A stretch of DNA of 21,124 nt from Clostridia bacterium (GTDB lineage Bacteria; Bacillota; Clostridia; Oscillospirales; CAG-272). Below the pieces are notes generated by a model. It was given only the letters and a program-made list of their open reading frames with translations, did not search any database and had not been told where the DNA came from. The stretch is from contig JAFTHJ010000245.1 of NCBI GenBank assembly GCA_017457465.1, positions 1-21,124 of the forward strand, written 5' to 3'. Shown in pieces: positions 6,755 through 14,063 of this stretch. Position numbers and translations under genes: made by a program. Numbering within the stretch: the first letter of the stretch is position 1; each line of letters begins with the position of its first letter.

Positions 6755-8059
6755 ATGTGCGCACAGCTTTTATCAACAAAGCCCTATAAAGGAACGAGAG
6801 ACTTCTATCCCGCGGATATGAAGCTCCGAAACTGGTTCTTCGGAAGGATACGCTCGGCTCTCGAACTTGCCTCGTTTGAGGAATATAACGGACCTATGCT
6901 CGAATCTCTTGAAATATATATCGCCAAGAGCGGTGAGGAGATAGCTAACGAGCAGACCTATAACTTTACGGACAGAGGCGGCAGACGCCTTGCCGTAAGA
7001 CCCGAGATGACGCCCACCGTGGCTCGTCTTGTAGCAGGTAAAATAAACGAGCTTAACTTCCCGCTCAAATGGTTCTCTATCCCGAACCTTTACAGATATG
7101 AGAATCCCCAGAGAGGACGTCTGCGTGAGCATTGGCAGGTGAATGTCGATATCTTCGGATGCGATTCCTATGAGGCAGACCTTGAGGTCATCTCGACGGC
7201 TATTTCGCTTCTCAAGGTGTTTGATGCCGATTCCTCTATGTTCAAGGTCCATATCAACAACCGCCGTTTCTTCAACGACGTTATCGCGGCTATCGCGGGA
7301 ACCGACGCGGAGGGAAGCAGAAAGGTCTCAAAGGTTATTGACCGAAAGAACAAGGTGCCAAGAGAGGTATATGAAAAGGACCTCATCGCGCTCGGACTTG
7401 ATGCGGATAAAATTGCGAAGATTGACGCATTATATACAATGAGTGTTGCCGAGGCGGCGGCGCTCTGCCCCGAATCCCGCGGAGCGCAGGAGCTTATCGA
7501 CCTGTTTGCGGCACTCGAGGCGCTCGGACTCGCTGAATACTGCGTATTCGATTTCGGTATAATCAGAGGACTTGATTACTATACGGGAACTGTATTCGAG
7601 GTGCTTGATACCGCACCCGAAAACAACCGCGCTATGTTCGGCGGCGGAAGATACGACAACCTTGTCGGACTTTTCGTAAAGAACGCCACAGTATCGGGCG
7701 TCGGCTTTGGCTTTGGCGATGTAACACTCGAAAACTTCCTTATCACGCATAACCTTATTCCCGATATATACGCCGAGGGCGTTAAGGTTCTGGTCACAAA
7801 GTTTGACGACGTTCCTTACTCCGAGTACACAAAAATCGTCTCCACACTCCGAGAGGCGGGAGTTCAAAGCTCTATCTATATAGGCTCGAAGAAGTTCGGA
7901 AAGCAGATAGAGTATGCCGTCAAGGGGAACTACAGCCACGTTGTAATTATGGGTGGCAGTGAGCTTGAGGCAAAGCAGATAAAGGTCAAGGACCTTCGCA
8001 CAAGAGAAGAGGTCACGCTTGACTCCGATAAGCTCGTTGAATATTTTTCGGCGCAATGA
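6755..8059 (+). CDS. hisS: Histidyl-tRNA synthetase
   Basis: 434-residue class II aminoacyl-tRNA synthetase charging tRNA-His. Visible landmarks: KPYKGTRDFYP at the N-terminus, motif 1 region ending in PMLE, TDRGGRRLAVRPEMTPTVAR, motif 2 NLYRYENPQRGRLREHWQ, the histidine-specific RGLDYYTGTVFE, and motif 3 FGGGRYDNLV followed by GVGFGFG. The last ~100 residues are the anticodon-binding domain (VKVLVTKFDD, SSIYIGSKKFGKQIEYA). AAGGA (6741-6745) sits directly against an upstream ATG (6746) but 9 bases before ATG 6755, so 6755 is chosen. It leads a same-strand cluster and its stop overlaps the next start (ATGA). It is not next to aspS, its frequent neighbour in Firmicutes. Confidence 0.95.
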   Translation: MCAQLLSTKPYKGTRDFYPADMKLRNWFFGRIRSALELASFEEYNGPMLESLEIYIAKSGEEIANEQTYNFTDRGGRRLAVRPEMTPTVARLVAGKINELNFPLKWFSIPNLYRYENPQRGRLREHWQVNVDIFGCDSYEADLEVISTAISLLKVFDADSSMFKVHINNRRFFNDVIAAIAGTDAEGSRKVSKVIDRKNKVPREVYEKDLIALGLDADKIAKIDALYTMSVAEAAALCPESRGAQELIDLFAALEALGLAEYCVFDFGIIRGLDYYTGTVFEVLDTAPENNRAMFGGGRYDNLVGLFVKNATVSGVGFGFGDVTLENFLITHNLIPDIYAEGVKVLVTKFDDVPYSEYTKIVSTLREAGVQSSIYIGSKKFGKQIEYAVKGNYSHVVIMGGSELEAKQIKVKDLRTREEVTLDSDKLVEYFSAQ

Positions 8060-8586
8060 ATAGAGCGGTAGAGCTTTGGATGCTCTGCTTTGAGGACTCA
8101 CGCGAGACGGCGGAGGAGTTTTTCTCGCTTCGCGGAGTCGAAACACTTACCGAATGCGGTCCGCAGGGTGAGCTTATGGGAATGGCGAGTCTTATTCCCG
8201 TGAGCGATAGCCTCGGCGGTCGCGGATATTATGTTTACGGAGTATGCGTACACCCGAGCTTCAGAGGTCGGGGGATATTCCGTAAGCTTATGTCGGAGTG
8301 CGAGGCGAGAGCAACAGAGCTGGGGGCTTCCTATCTTTGCCTGATACCCGCTACGGAAAAGCTTTACGGAACATATTTCCGTATGGGATATCGGATACCT
8401 GTGGAGCTTTGCGGATTCATGTGCGAGGGGGATGTTGAAATACGCTCGTGCAGCAAGGATTTCACACTGTTCGCGAAGACCGATGCCGAGTATTCGGGTA
8501 ATGTGAGAGGACTTTTAAAGCCTTTTTCGGAGAGATATTCTTCGGATATGAAATTTTGTTTTCCCGAGAGAATGGGAGAATGTTGA
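8056..8586 (+). CDS. GNAT-family N-acetyltransferase
   Basis: 176-residue GCN5-related acetyltransferase. Acetyl-CoA pyrophosphate-binding motif A is VCVHPSFRGRGIFRKLM (about residues 63-79, with R70-G-R-G73); GYYVYGV precedes it and LIPATEKLYGTYFRMGYR forms the motif B region. The acceptor (protein N-terminus, small amine, antibiotic) cannot be told. Its ATG overlaps the hisS stop by four bases, so translation is probably coupled; no separate ribosome binding site is evident. After residue ~125 the sequence leaves the recognised fold and forms a short unassigned tail. Confidence 0.85.
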   Translation: MNRAVELWMLCFEDSRETAEEFFSLRGVETLTECGPQGELMGMASLIPVSDSLGGRGYYVYGVCVHPSFRGRGIFRKLMSECEARATELGASYLCLIPATEKLYGTYFRMGYRIPVELCGFMCEGDVEIRSCSKDFTLFAKTDAEYSGNVRGLLKPFSERYSSDMKFCFPERMGEC

Positions 8587-8613
8587 AGCTATCAGAAAGT
8601 GAGGCAGACTGAT

Positions 8614-9153
8614 ATGGTATACTTTTTTATCGCAAACGGGTTCGAGGAAATAGAGGCGCTTTGCCCACTTGATTTGCTTCGAAGAGTTGGAATAGAGGTC
8701 AGAACGGTAGGTGTGGGCGGCAGAGAAATCACGGGCTCACACGGAATCACCGTCAAGACCGATATGACCGACGCCGAATACAGTGACGGCGCACCCGAGC
8801 TTGTCTTTTTGCCGGGTGGAATGCCCGGAACACTCAATCTCGCCGCAAATGAGACGGTGAGAGGCGCGGTTATGACGGCTTATGAGAACGGTGCTTATGT
8901 TGCGGCTATATGTGCCGCTCCGATGATACTCGGAGAGCTTGGTATACTTCGCGGCAGAGAGGCTATCTGCTATCCTGGCTTTGAGGATAAGCTCACGGGC
9001 GCCCGTATTTCGGATAAGCGCACGGTCGCCGACGGAAAGGTGCTGACAGCGGCGGGTATGGGTGTCTCTCTTGATTTCGGACTGCTTATAGTCGAAAAGC
9101 TTCTCGGCGAGGAGACAGCCGATAATTTGCGCCGTACGGTCATAGCCGACTGA
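8614..9153 (+). CDS. DJ-1/PfpI (ThiJ) family protein
   Basis: 179-residue protein of the DJ-1 branch of the glutamine-amidotransferase-like fold. FIANGFEEIEAL supplies the conserved glutamate, LVFLPGGMPG the strand-turn, and AAICAAPMIL the nucleophile-elbow cysteine C100; TAAGMGVSLDFGL is the usual closing motif. Relatives act on methylglyoxal-type damage, as glyoxalase/deglycase, or as redox sensors; the exact activity is unresolved. The frame could start with GTG 8599, but ATG 8614 matches family N-termini and has GTGAGG about 9 bases upstream. It lies 27 bases after the GNAT gene and one base before the cyclo-ligase. Confidence 0.9.
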   Translation: MVYFFIANGFEEIEALCPLDLLRRVGIEVRTVGVGGREITGSHGITVKTDMTDAEYSDGAPELVFLPGGMPGTLNLAANETVRGAVMTAYENGAYVAAICAAPMILGELGILRGREAICYPGFEDKLTGARISDKRTVADGKVLTAAGMGVSLDFGLLIVEKLLGEETADNLRRTVIAD

Positions 9154-9154
9154 A

Positions 9155-9751
9155 ATGAACACAAAAGAGGAAAAAAAGGCGCTCCGAGCGGAGTACAGAC
9201 GGCTACGAGTTGAGATATCGGAGGAGCGGAAAAAGGCACTTGACGAAAAGATATGCCGAGAGATAATCTCTCTTGCTTGTTTTCGCTTCGCGGATACTTT
9301 GCTTACTTATTATCCGATAAAGGGCGAGATAGACCTCACTCCCGTAACCCTTGAGGCACTCGCGAGGGGAAAGAGAGTGGCGTACCCTGTTTGCGATACC
9401 GAGAGCAGGGAGATGACATTCAGATATATAAATAGCTTATCAGAGCTGTGCGAGGGGAGCTATTCTATTCCCGAGCCGCCGCAGAGCGCTCCCGAGTTTG
9501 ACGGCGGAGAGGGCTCACTCTGTATCGTTCCCGCGTTTGCCTTTGATAAAGACGGTTACCGTCTCGGATACGGCGGCGGATATTACGACAGATTTCTTAA
9601 AAGCTTCGGGGGAACCTCTCTCGGGGCGGTCTATTCGGATTTTTTGACAGACGAGCTTCCGCGCGGATATTACGATATCGCGGCGCGTGTAATAGTTACC
9701 GAAAGGGGGAGTATTATCACAAATGCTGGGAAAGAGAAAAAAAGAAAATAA
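9155..9751 (+). CDS. 5-formyltetrahydrofolate cyclo-ligase
   Basis: 198-residue enzyme that converts 5-formyl-THF to 5,10-methenyl-THF with ATP, returning stored folate to one-carbon metabolism. The N-terminal basic helix KKALRAEYRRLR is typical, YPIKGEIDLTP is the substrate region, and the signature PAFAFDKDGYRLGYGGGYYDRFL (about 126-148) is intact. The start is one base after the DJ-1 stop. Its last ten codons, rich in Lys/Arg, overlap the start of the CPBP gene by 29 bases in a different frame. Confidence 0.95.
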   Translation: MNTKEEKKALRAEYRRLRVEISEERKKALDEKICREIISLACFRFADTLLTYYPIKGEIDLTPVTLEALARGKRVAYPVCDTESREMTFRYINSLSELCEGSYSIPEPPQSAPEFDGGEGSLCIVPAFAFDKDGYRLGYGGGYYDRFLKSFGGTSLGAVYSDFLTDELPRGYYDIAARVIVTERGSIITNAGKEKKRK

Positions 9752-10691
9752 CGGCAAGGCAGAAGCAGAGAGCCGAATCGTTCTCCAGCCGACTGTGGTA
9801 GTTCTCGCGACCTATCTGTTGCTGTTGCTCTCAAAGGTGATAGATGTGACGCTTATAAACCGTGATAACGAGTATATGAGCGTTGTTATACTTCAGATGA
9901 TGATATTCCTCATTCCCGCGGCGGTATGGTGCCGCTTCAGCGGGGAAAAATATATACGCTCACTGCGAATAAGACCGTTCAAGGCGGACTGTATGGGTAT
10001 AATCGCGGCGGCATCGGTGCTTATGATATCGGGCGGAGTGCTTATAAGTCTTCTGTTTGGCGGACTTGAGAGCCTTTCGGAGAATTTTTCTCTGTACGAT
10101 ACATTCATTTCCAAGGACGACGGTACCGCACCCGTAAAGCTTTATCTTATTCTGGCGTACGCGGCGCTTCCCGCTCTTTGCGAGGAGTTTGTATATCGCG
10201 GAATACTCTGCCACGAATACGAGAAGGGCGGAGTGCTTCGGGCAATTTTCATAAGCGCTCTGTTTTTCGGATTACTCCATTTCAATCTGCGAAATCTCCC
10301 CGTATATCTTTTTGCGGGTGTGATACTCGCTATGACTATGTATGCGACACGTTCGGTCTTCGGAGCGGTTCTCGCACATTTTCTTTATAACCTTTTCGGC
10401 CTTTTCGGACAGCCCTATGTAAATACATTTTATAATATAACGGGAAGCACAGAGCTTTTCGTATTTATCCTCGGATTTCTCTTTCTCACCTCCGCGGCAA
10501 TATTCTGCGCCGAGGCGGCGAGACTTTATAAAAAGTATCTGGCAGAGGCTCATTCGGCGAAATACCGTCAGCCACTGCTTCACGGATTTGAGAAGATACG
10601 TAATTCCTACATCGAGGTGCTGATAAAGCCCTCGGCAATAGCCTGTTTCGCGCTTTACATAATAGCCCTGATAGTTATGTGGATAGAGTGA
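9723..10691 (+). CDS. CPBP-family intramembrane glutamic protease
   Basis: 322-residue polytopic membrane protein, about eight hydrophobic segments, with a basic cytosolic N-terminus. It has the Abi/CAAX-type active-site motifs: EEFVYRG (E154, E155, R159), FFGLLHFN (H186) and AHFLYN (H219, N223). Relatives cleave near prenylated or peptide substrates, or act in bacteriocin immunity and envelope signalling; the substrate here is unknown. ATG 9723 has GGGGAG about 11 bases upstream. The 29-base overlap with the preceding gene argues for co-transcription. Position shortly before an MltG-like gene and spoIIR suggests an envelope or sporulation context but does not prove it. Confidence 0.9.
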   Translation: MLGKRKKENNGKAEAESRIVLQPTVVVLATYLLLLLSKVIDVTLINRDNEYMSVVILQMMIFLIPAAVWCRFSGEKYIRSLRIRPFKADCMGIIAAASVLMISGGVLISLLFGGLESLSENFSLYDTFISKDDGTAPVKLYLILAYAALPALCEEFVYRGILCHEYEKGGVLRAIFISALFFGLLHFNLRNLPVYLFAGVILAMTMYATRSVFGAVLAHFLYNLFGLFGQPYVNTFYNITGSTELFVFILGFLFLTSAAIFCAEAARLYKKYLAEAHSAKYRQPLLHGFEKIRNSYIEVLIKPSAIACFALYIIALIVMWIE

Positions 10692-10736
10692 TTTCTGTCC
10701 CGTATCTGCGGGGGAAAAGTAAGGCAGGTGTGTTTT

Positions 10737-11105
10737 ATGTTAAAAGAAAAAAAGAACAGCGGTGAAAAAAGCCTTCACGATGCCCGAAGAATACGGCGCA
10801 TCGCTTCTGCGATAATCCCGCTGTTTTTTCTTTCGCTCTTTCTGGCGGCTTTCATTATTTCGGCGGCAAACGATATGTATGCCTTTGTGAAGCCCGAGGG
10901 CTCGGTCAAGCTGCGGATGAGCGGAGATGAGTCGCTTTTTTCGGTATCCCAAAGGCTTGAGGAGGCGGGGGTGATAGGGAACCCGCTCGTTTTCTCTATT
11001 TATACTATGACGAGAGGCGCGGGGGATAAAATCAGTGGATTCGAGGGAGATATAGAGCTTGATTCCTCTATGAGCTACAGAGAAATTTTAAGGGCTTTTT
11101 CATAA
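10737..11105 (+). CDS. Single-pass membrane protein resembling only the N-terminal domain of MltG/YceG
   Basis: 122 residues: a basic cytosolic segment (1-25), one membrane helix (IIPLFFLSLFLAAFIISAA, about 28-46), then ~75 extracytoplasmic residues. The outer part (VKLRMSGDESLFSVSQRLEEAG, then VIGNPLVFSIYTMT and SSMSYREILRAF) matches the LysM-like N-terminal subdomain of endolytic transglycosylase MltG. The catalytic domain with its glutamate is absent, and there is no downstream remnant before spoIIR, so this is a stand-alone form, not an obvious broken gene. ATG 10737 has AAGGCAGG 8 bases upstream; an in-frame GTG at 10728 overlaps that site. It could modulate glycan processing during engulfment, but this is inference from position. 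Confidence 0.7.
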   Translation: MLKEKKNSGEKSLHDARRIRRIASAIIPLFFLSLFLAAFIISAANDMYAFVKPEGSVKLRMSGDESLFSVSQRLEEAGVIGNPLVFSIYTMTRGAGDKISGFEGDIELDSSMSYREILRAFS

Positions 11106-11119
11106 ATTCGGATGGCGGT

Positions 11120-11148
11120 GAATAAAGGAGTGAGTCTCGGGGAACAAT
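11120..11148 (+). promoter_or_regulatory. Candidate forespore sigma-F promoter of spoIIR
   Basis: GAATA (11120-11124) resembles the sigma-F -35 (GYATA) with one mismatch; after a 15-base spacer GGGAACAAT (11140-11148) fits GGnnAnAnT. Predicted start ~11155, about 30 nt before the spoIIR ATG. In Bacillus, spoIIR is a sigma-F gene, which makes the match credible, but the motif is short. Confidence 0.45.
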
Positions 11149-11186
11149 ATGCTGAATGAAAAATTCGGACATATAAAGGAGACGTT

Positions 11187-11813
11187 ATGAAAAATATACT
11201 CACATTGGCGGTATGCCTTGCTTTTATTTGCGTTGTTATCGGACTTATGCCCGTACACGGAGAGACCGAGATATATGATAGCGTTGTACGGCTTCACGTA
11301 CTCGCAAACTCGGATACCGACGAGGATCAGGCGCTTAAGCTCAAGGTAAGGGATGCCGTGCTTGAGCGTTCGTCAAAAATACTCGGTGAGTGCAACTCCC
11401 GAGAGGAGGCGATAGCCGCGATAAATGAAAATATCTCTCTGCTTGAGAGCGTGGCGCAAGAGACAGTCATCTCAAACGGATATGATTACAGTGTGCGTGT
11501 TGAGCTTGGAGAGGAGGACTATCCCACGAGAAATTATGAGTCCTGCTGCTTTCCATCGGGCAGATATGTCTCGTTGCGTGTGCTTATCGGAGATGCCGAG
11601 GGACAGAACTGGTGGTGTGTGCTATTTCCGCCTATGTGCCTTTCTGCCGCAACGGGGCGCTCGGATGCCGAGGATGCTTTTATATCGGTGGGGTTGAGCA
11701 GTGAGCAATATAAAATAATCACCGAGACCGATGACACGAAATACGAGGTCAGATTCAAAATACTTGAGGCGATAGAGGATGCTAAAAACTCTATCGGAGA
11801 CGCGTGGGGATAA
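11187..11813 (+). CDS. spoIIR: Stage II sporulation protein R
   Basis: 208-residue secreted sporulation signal. In Bacillus, SpoIIR is made in the forespore, crosses into the intermembrane space and triggers SpoIIGA to process pro-sigma-E in the mother cell. The N-terminus (about residues 4-22, LTLAVCLAFICVVIGLM) is a signal/anchor segment. The family block RLHVLANSDTDEDQALKLKVRD (35-56) is intact, as is a cysteine-containing middle region (ESCCFPSGRY, WWCVLFPPMC). AAGGAG lies about 6 bases before ATG 11187. Length is close to the family norm. It ends the hisS-to-spoIIR cluster and is followed by a strong terminator; a sigma-F-like promoter lies in the 81-base gap upstream. This gene is the best evidence that the organism sporulates. 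Confidence 0.95.
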   Translation: MKNILTLAVCLAFICVVIGLMPVHGETEIYDSVVRLHVLANSDTDEDQALKLKVRDAVLERSSKILGECNSREEAIAAINENISLLESVAQETVISNGYDYSVRVELGEEDYPTRNYESCCFPSGRYVSLRVLIGDAEGQNWWCVLFPPMCLSAATGRSDAEDAFISVGLSSEQYKIITETDDTKYEVRFKILEAIEDAKNSIGDAWG

Positions 11814-11817
11814 AGAG

Positions 11818-11854
11818 AAGCGGTTGCCGCGTTTGCGGCAACCGCTTGAATTTT
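11818..11854 (+). terminator. Terminator after spoIIR
   Basis: AAGCGGTTGCCGC (11818-11830) pairs perfectly with 11835-11847 over a GTTT loop and is followed by GAATTTT. It lies between converging genes; the minus-strand U-tract is poor, so it mainly serves spoIIR. Confidence 0.8.
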
Positions 11855-11862
11855 ACTTTGTT

Positions 11863-13335
11863 TTATGCCTTGCGGCGTCTTACATAGATTATGACTCCCA
11901 CTGTAATAAGCACTGCGGGAATGATAATGATGATAAAGGCGGCAAGCCAACCCGCGGTACTTGAGGATACCGTGAGCAACGGATCATCGGAGAGGGGGAC
12001 GCTTATCTCTCCGAGAGAGGAGTCGTAGGACTCTCCCATCCAGGTCATAGCGTATACGAGCAGAGAAATATTTTCGTTAGTCGCCTCCTCGGAGTTAAAG
12101 GTGTCGGCAGAGGAGTACCATACCATTCTCGTTGTTTCTCCGTCAAGCTCCTCCTCCATCGCAACTCCGATATTGTAAGCTCCCTTTGTCTTATCCTCAC
12201 CCACATAGGCTTCGTTTGAGGTGGTAAGTATCGGGGTTACAAGCAAAGCAGAGCGAAGCGAGGTGCTGACAGTTATCGGTGTTGCCTGACTTATGCTGAC
12301 CGAGTATTCGTCCACGGGGAAGTTCGCGAATACATCGTGGTCGGTGTTTATCACGGGAGTAAAGGTGTGCGCGTCGTATTCCTCGTCGGTGTCCTGCTCT
12401 TGCGAGATAAGCTCCGCCGAGCCTGTCGCGCCGTAATATTCGGCTATCGACATAAGATTTTCCATTCCGAGATTTTTCTCGCCTGTGATAAGCAGGAGTC
12501 TGCCGCCGTCCCCAAGATAATCAAGGATTATTTCGGCTTCGTCGGCGGTGTAATCCTCGGTGGGGGCGTTGATTATAAGGCAGTCGGCATCGGCGGGAAT
12601 CTTGTCTGTCTGTGTGATGTCGAGAACGCCATAGGCGTATTTCATATAGGACAGGAGCGAGGCGAAGTTGCCGTCCTCGGCGCTGTCCTCTCCGTGTCCA
12701 GTAACAAAATAGGAGTGCGGGATATATTCAAGCGTAACGTATTCGACAGTGCTTGTGAGCGCCTTCTCGCCACAGAAATAAAGCTTTGAGTTGTAGGCGA
12801 GTTCATACAGATACTCTGCATAGCTCTCGGATGACGAGAAGAGTGAGTAATAATTTGCGTACTGGCTATACGACATCTGCTCTATTCCCAGATTTTCATT
12901 GGAATAGTAATACATAGAGTAGAAATCAATAAGCTGTGAGCGCTTTTCGCTTGACACTACTATGCTGTACGGGTTGACTCCGCTGACCGAGATTCCGTGC
13001 GAGGAAAGAAATTCGGTGTCGGATATAGTGTCAACATATTCGAGCTTGATATGCTCTCCGCTGTCGGCGTATCTTTCCATAAATATCTCAAACTGTTTGT
13101 TGGTTCCGTCGGCATCAAGAATGCTTACGGTGACATCCTCCTCAAGAGCGGAAACGAATTCCTTTGTCTGGTCGGATACCGTGTATAGCTTTGACGCGGT
13201 CATATCCGCGAGTGTGTATTTTTCGGGAATGAACGCCGCTCCGATATTGAGCGCGACAACCGCCACAACAATAACCGCGGCGGTTACTATCGAGATGATT
13301 TTCTTCTGTGAGTGTGTGATATTAGTCTTCTTCAT
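11863..13335 (-). CDS. GldG-like ABC transporter auxiliary protein (DUF4350-type, extracytoplasmic)
   Basis: 490 residues with an N-terminal membrane helix (~15-37), a long extracytoplasmic region, and a C-terminal helix (AAFIIIIIPAVLITVGVIIYV) followed by RRRKA. This two-anchor layout and blocks such as KLYTVSDQTKEFV, ADCLIINAPTEDYTADE and ILDYLGDGGRLLLITG are those of GldG-type proteins that accompany GldA/GldF-like ABC systems. GldG was named for gliding in Bacteroidetes; in Firmicutes the cargo is unknown. The frame can begin at a GTG (13350), but ATG 13335 has GAGGGGG about 6-8 bases upstream, so it is used. It starts 11 bases after the permease stop. A Tyr/Ser-rich stretch (about 140-195) is conspicuous. 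Confidence 0.8.
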   Translation of the reverse strand: MKKTNITHSQKKIISIVTAAVIVVAVVALNIGAAFIPEKYTLADMTASKLYTVSDQTKEFVSALEEDVTVSILDADGTNKQFEIFMERYADSGEHIKLEYVDTISDTEFLSSHGISVSGVNPYSIVVSSEKRSQLIDFYSMYYYSNENLGIEQMSYSQYANYYSLFSSSESYAEYLYELAYNSKLYFCGEKALTSTVEYVTLEYIPHSYFVTGHGEDSAEDGNFASLLSYMKYAYGVLDITQTDKIPADADCLIINAPTEDYTADEAEIILDYLGDGGRLLLITGEKNLGMENLMSIAEYYGATGSAELISQEQDTDEEYDAHTFTPVINTDHDVFANFPVDEYSVSISQATPITVSTSLRSALLVTPILTTSNEAYVGEDKTKGAYNIGVAMEEELDGETTRMVWYSSADTFNSEEATNENISLLVYAMTWMGESYDSSLGEISVPLSDDPLLTVSSSTAGWLAAFIIIIIPAVLITVGVIIYVRRRKA

Positions 13336-13346
13336 ACCGCACCCCC

Positions 13347-14063
13347 TCACATAAGACGTTTTCTCTCGAAAAGGCGCACCGAGAGGAATACAAACAGGGC
13401 GCTTACCGAGAGGTAGTATATAATTGCCTTAATGTCAAATATACCGTAAACGAAGGACTCGAATTTGCCGAATATGTCAAACACCGAAAGTATCTTCGTT
13501 ATAATCTCACCCGCGGGGAGCAGAGCTATAAGCGGCTTTACCATATAGAGCGCAATGAGAGCCGCGACGGTGATGTAGTTGAATACCGCAGAGAGAATCA
13601 CGTTGTCGGACAGAGAGGACACAAAGGTACACACAGCTATCAGAGCCGCTCCAAAGAGGAAGAAGCATATGATAGAGGTGTAAGAAACGAGATAATTGAC
13701 CTCTCCCATAAAATTGAATATGAGTGGCATAAGCGCAAGGAACGCCGTGGGAATCGCGAATACGACGAGCATAGCAAAATATTTGCCCAAAATTATATCA
13801 CTGGAGCGCAGGGGGAGCGAGTAAAGCAGCTGATAGGCTCCGCTCTTGCGATCCTTTGCGATAACATTCATAGTGAGAATTGGTATAAGCGGAGCGCCCC
13901 AGAGCATAAGGTCGGAGACAGCGTAGCTTATAGAGGAATTGAACGAGAAAAAATTATACAGGGTTATGAAGGCTCCCGCAATGAGAATGTATACCGCGAT
14001 AAAGACAAATCCCGTTACGTTCTGAAAATAGGATCTGAATTCACGCTTGAAAATAACGCTCAT
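13347..14063 (-). CDS. ABC-2 type permease (GldF-like)
   Basis: 238-residue integral membrane protein with six predicted segments. The order KREFRSYFQN, a first hydrophobic pair, APLIPILTMNVIAKDRKSGAYQLLYSLPL (the cytosolic loop that contacts the ATPase) and SSDIILGKYFA is typical of ABC-2 permeases next to GldA/GldG. Its ATG overlaps the ATPase stop (ATGA) and AGGAGGT lies ~7 bases upstream, inside the end of the ATPase gene. It ends 11 bases before the GldG-like ATG. Confidence 0.9.
   Translation of the reverse strand: MSVIFKREFRSYFQNVTGFVFIAVYILIAGAFITLYNFFSFNSSISYAVSDLMLWGAPLIPILTMNVIAKDRKSGAYQLLYSLPLRSSDIILGKYFAMLVVFAIPTAFLALMPLIFNFMGEVNYLVSYTSIICFFLFGAALIAVCTFVSSLSDNVILSAVFNYITVAALIALYMVKPLIALLPAGEIITKILSVFDIFGKFESFVYGIFDIKAIIYYLSVSALFVFLSVRLFERKRLM

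Noticed and set aside
10697..10713. Small hairpin CCCG-TATCTG-CGGG between CPBP and the MltG-like gene
   Set aside because: Only 4 bp stem and no T-tract after it; not a terminator.
11149..11190. 13-codon ORF ending in TGA that overlaps the spoIIR ATG
   Set aside because: Its ATG overlaps the end of the candidate sigma-F -10, so it would not be in that transcript, and it contains the spoIIR ribosome binding site; probably chance.
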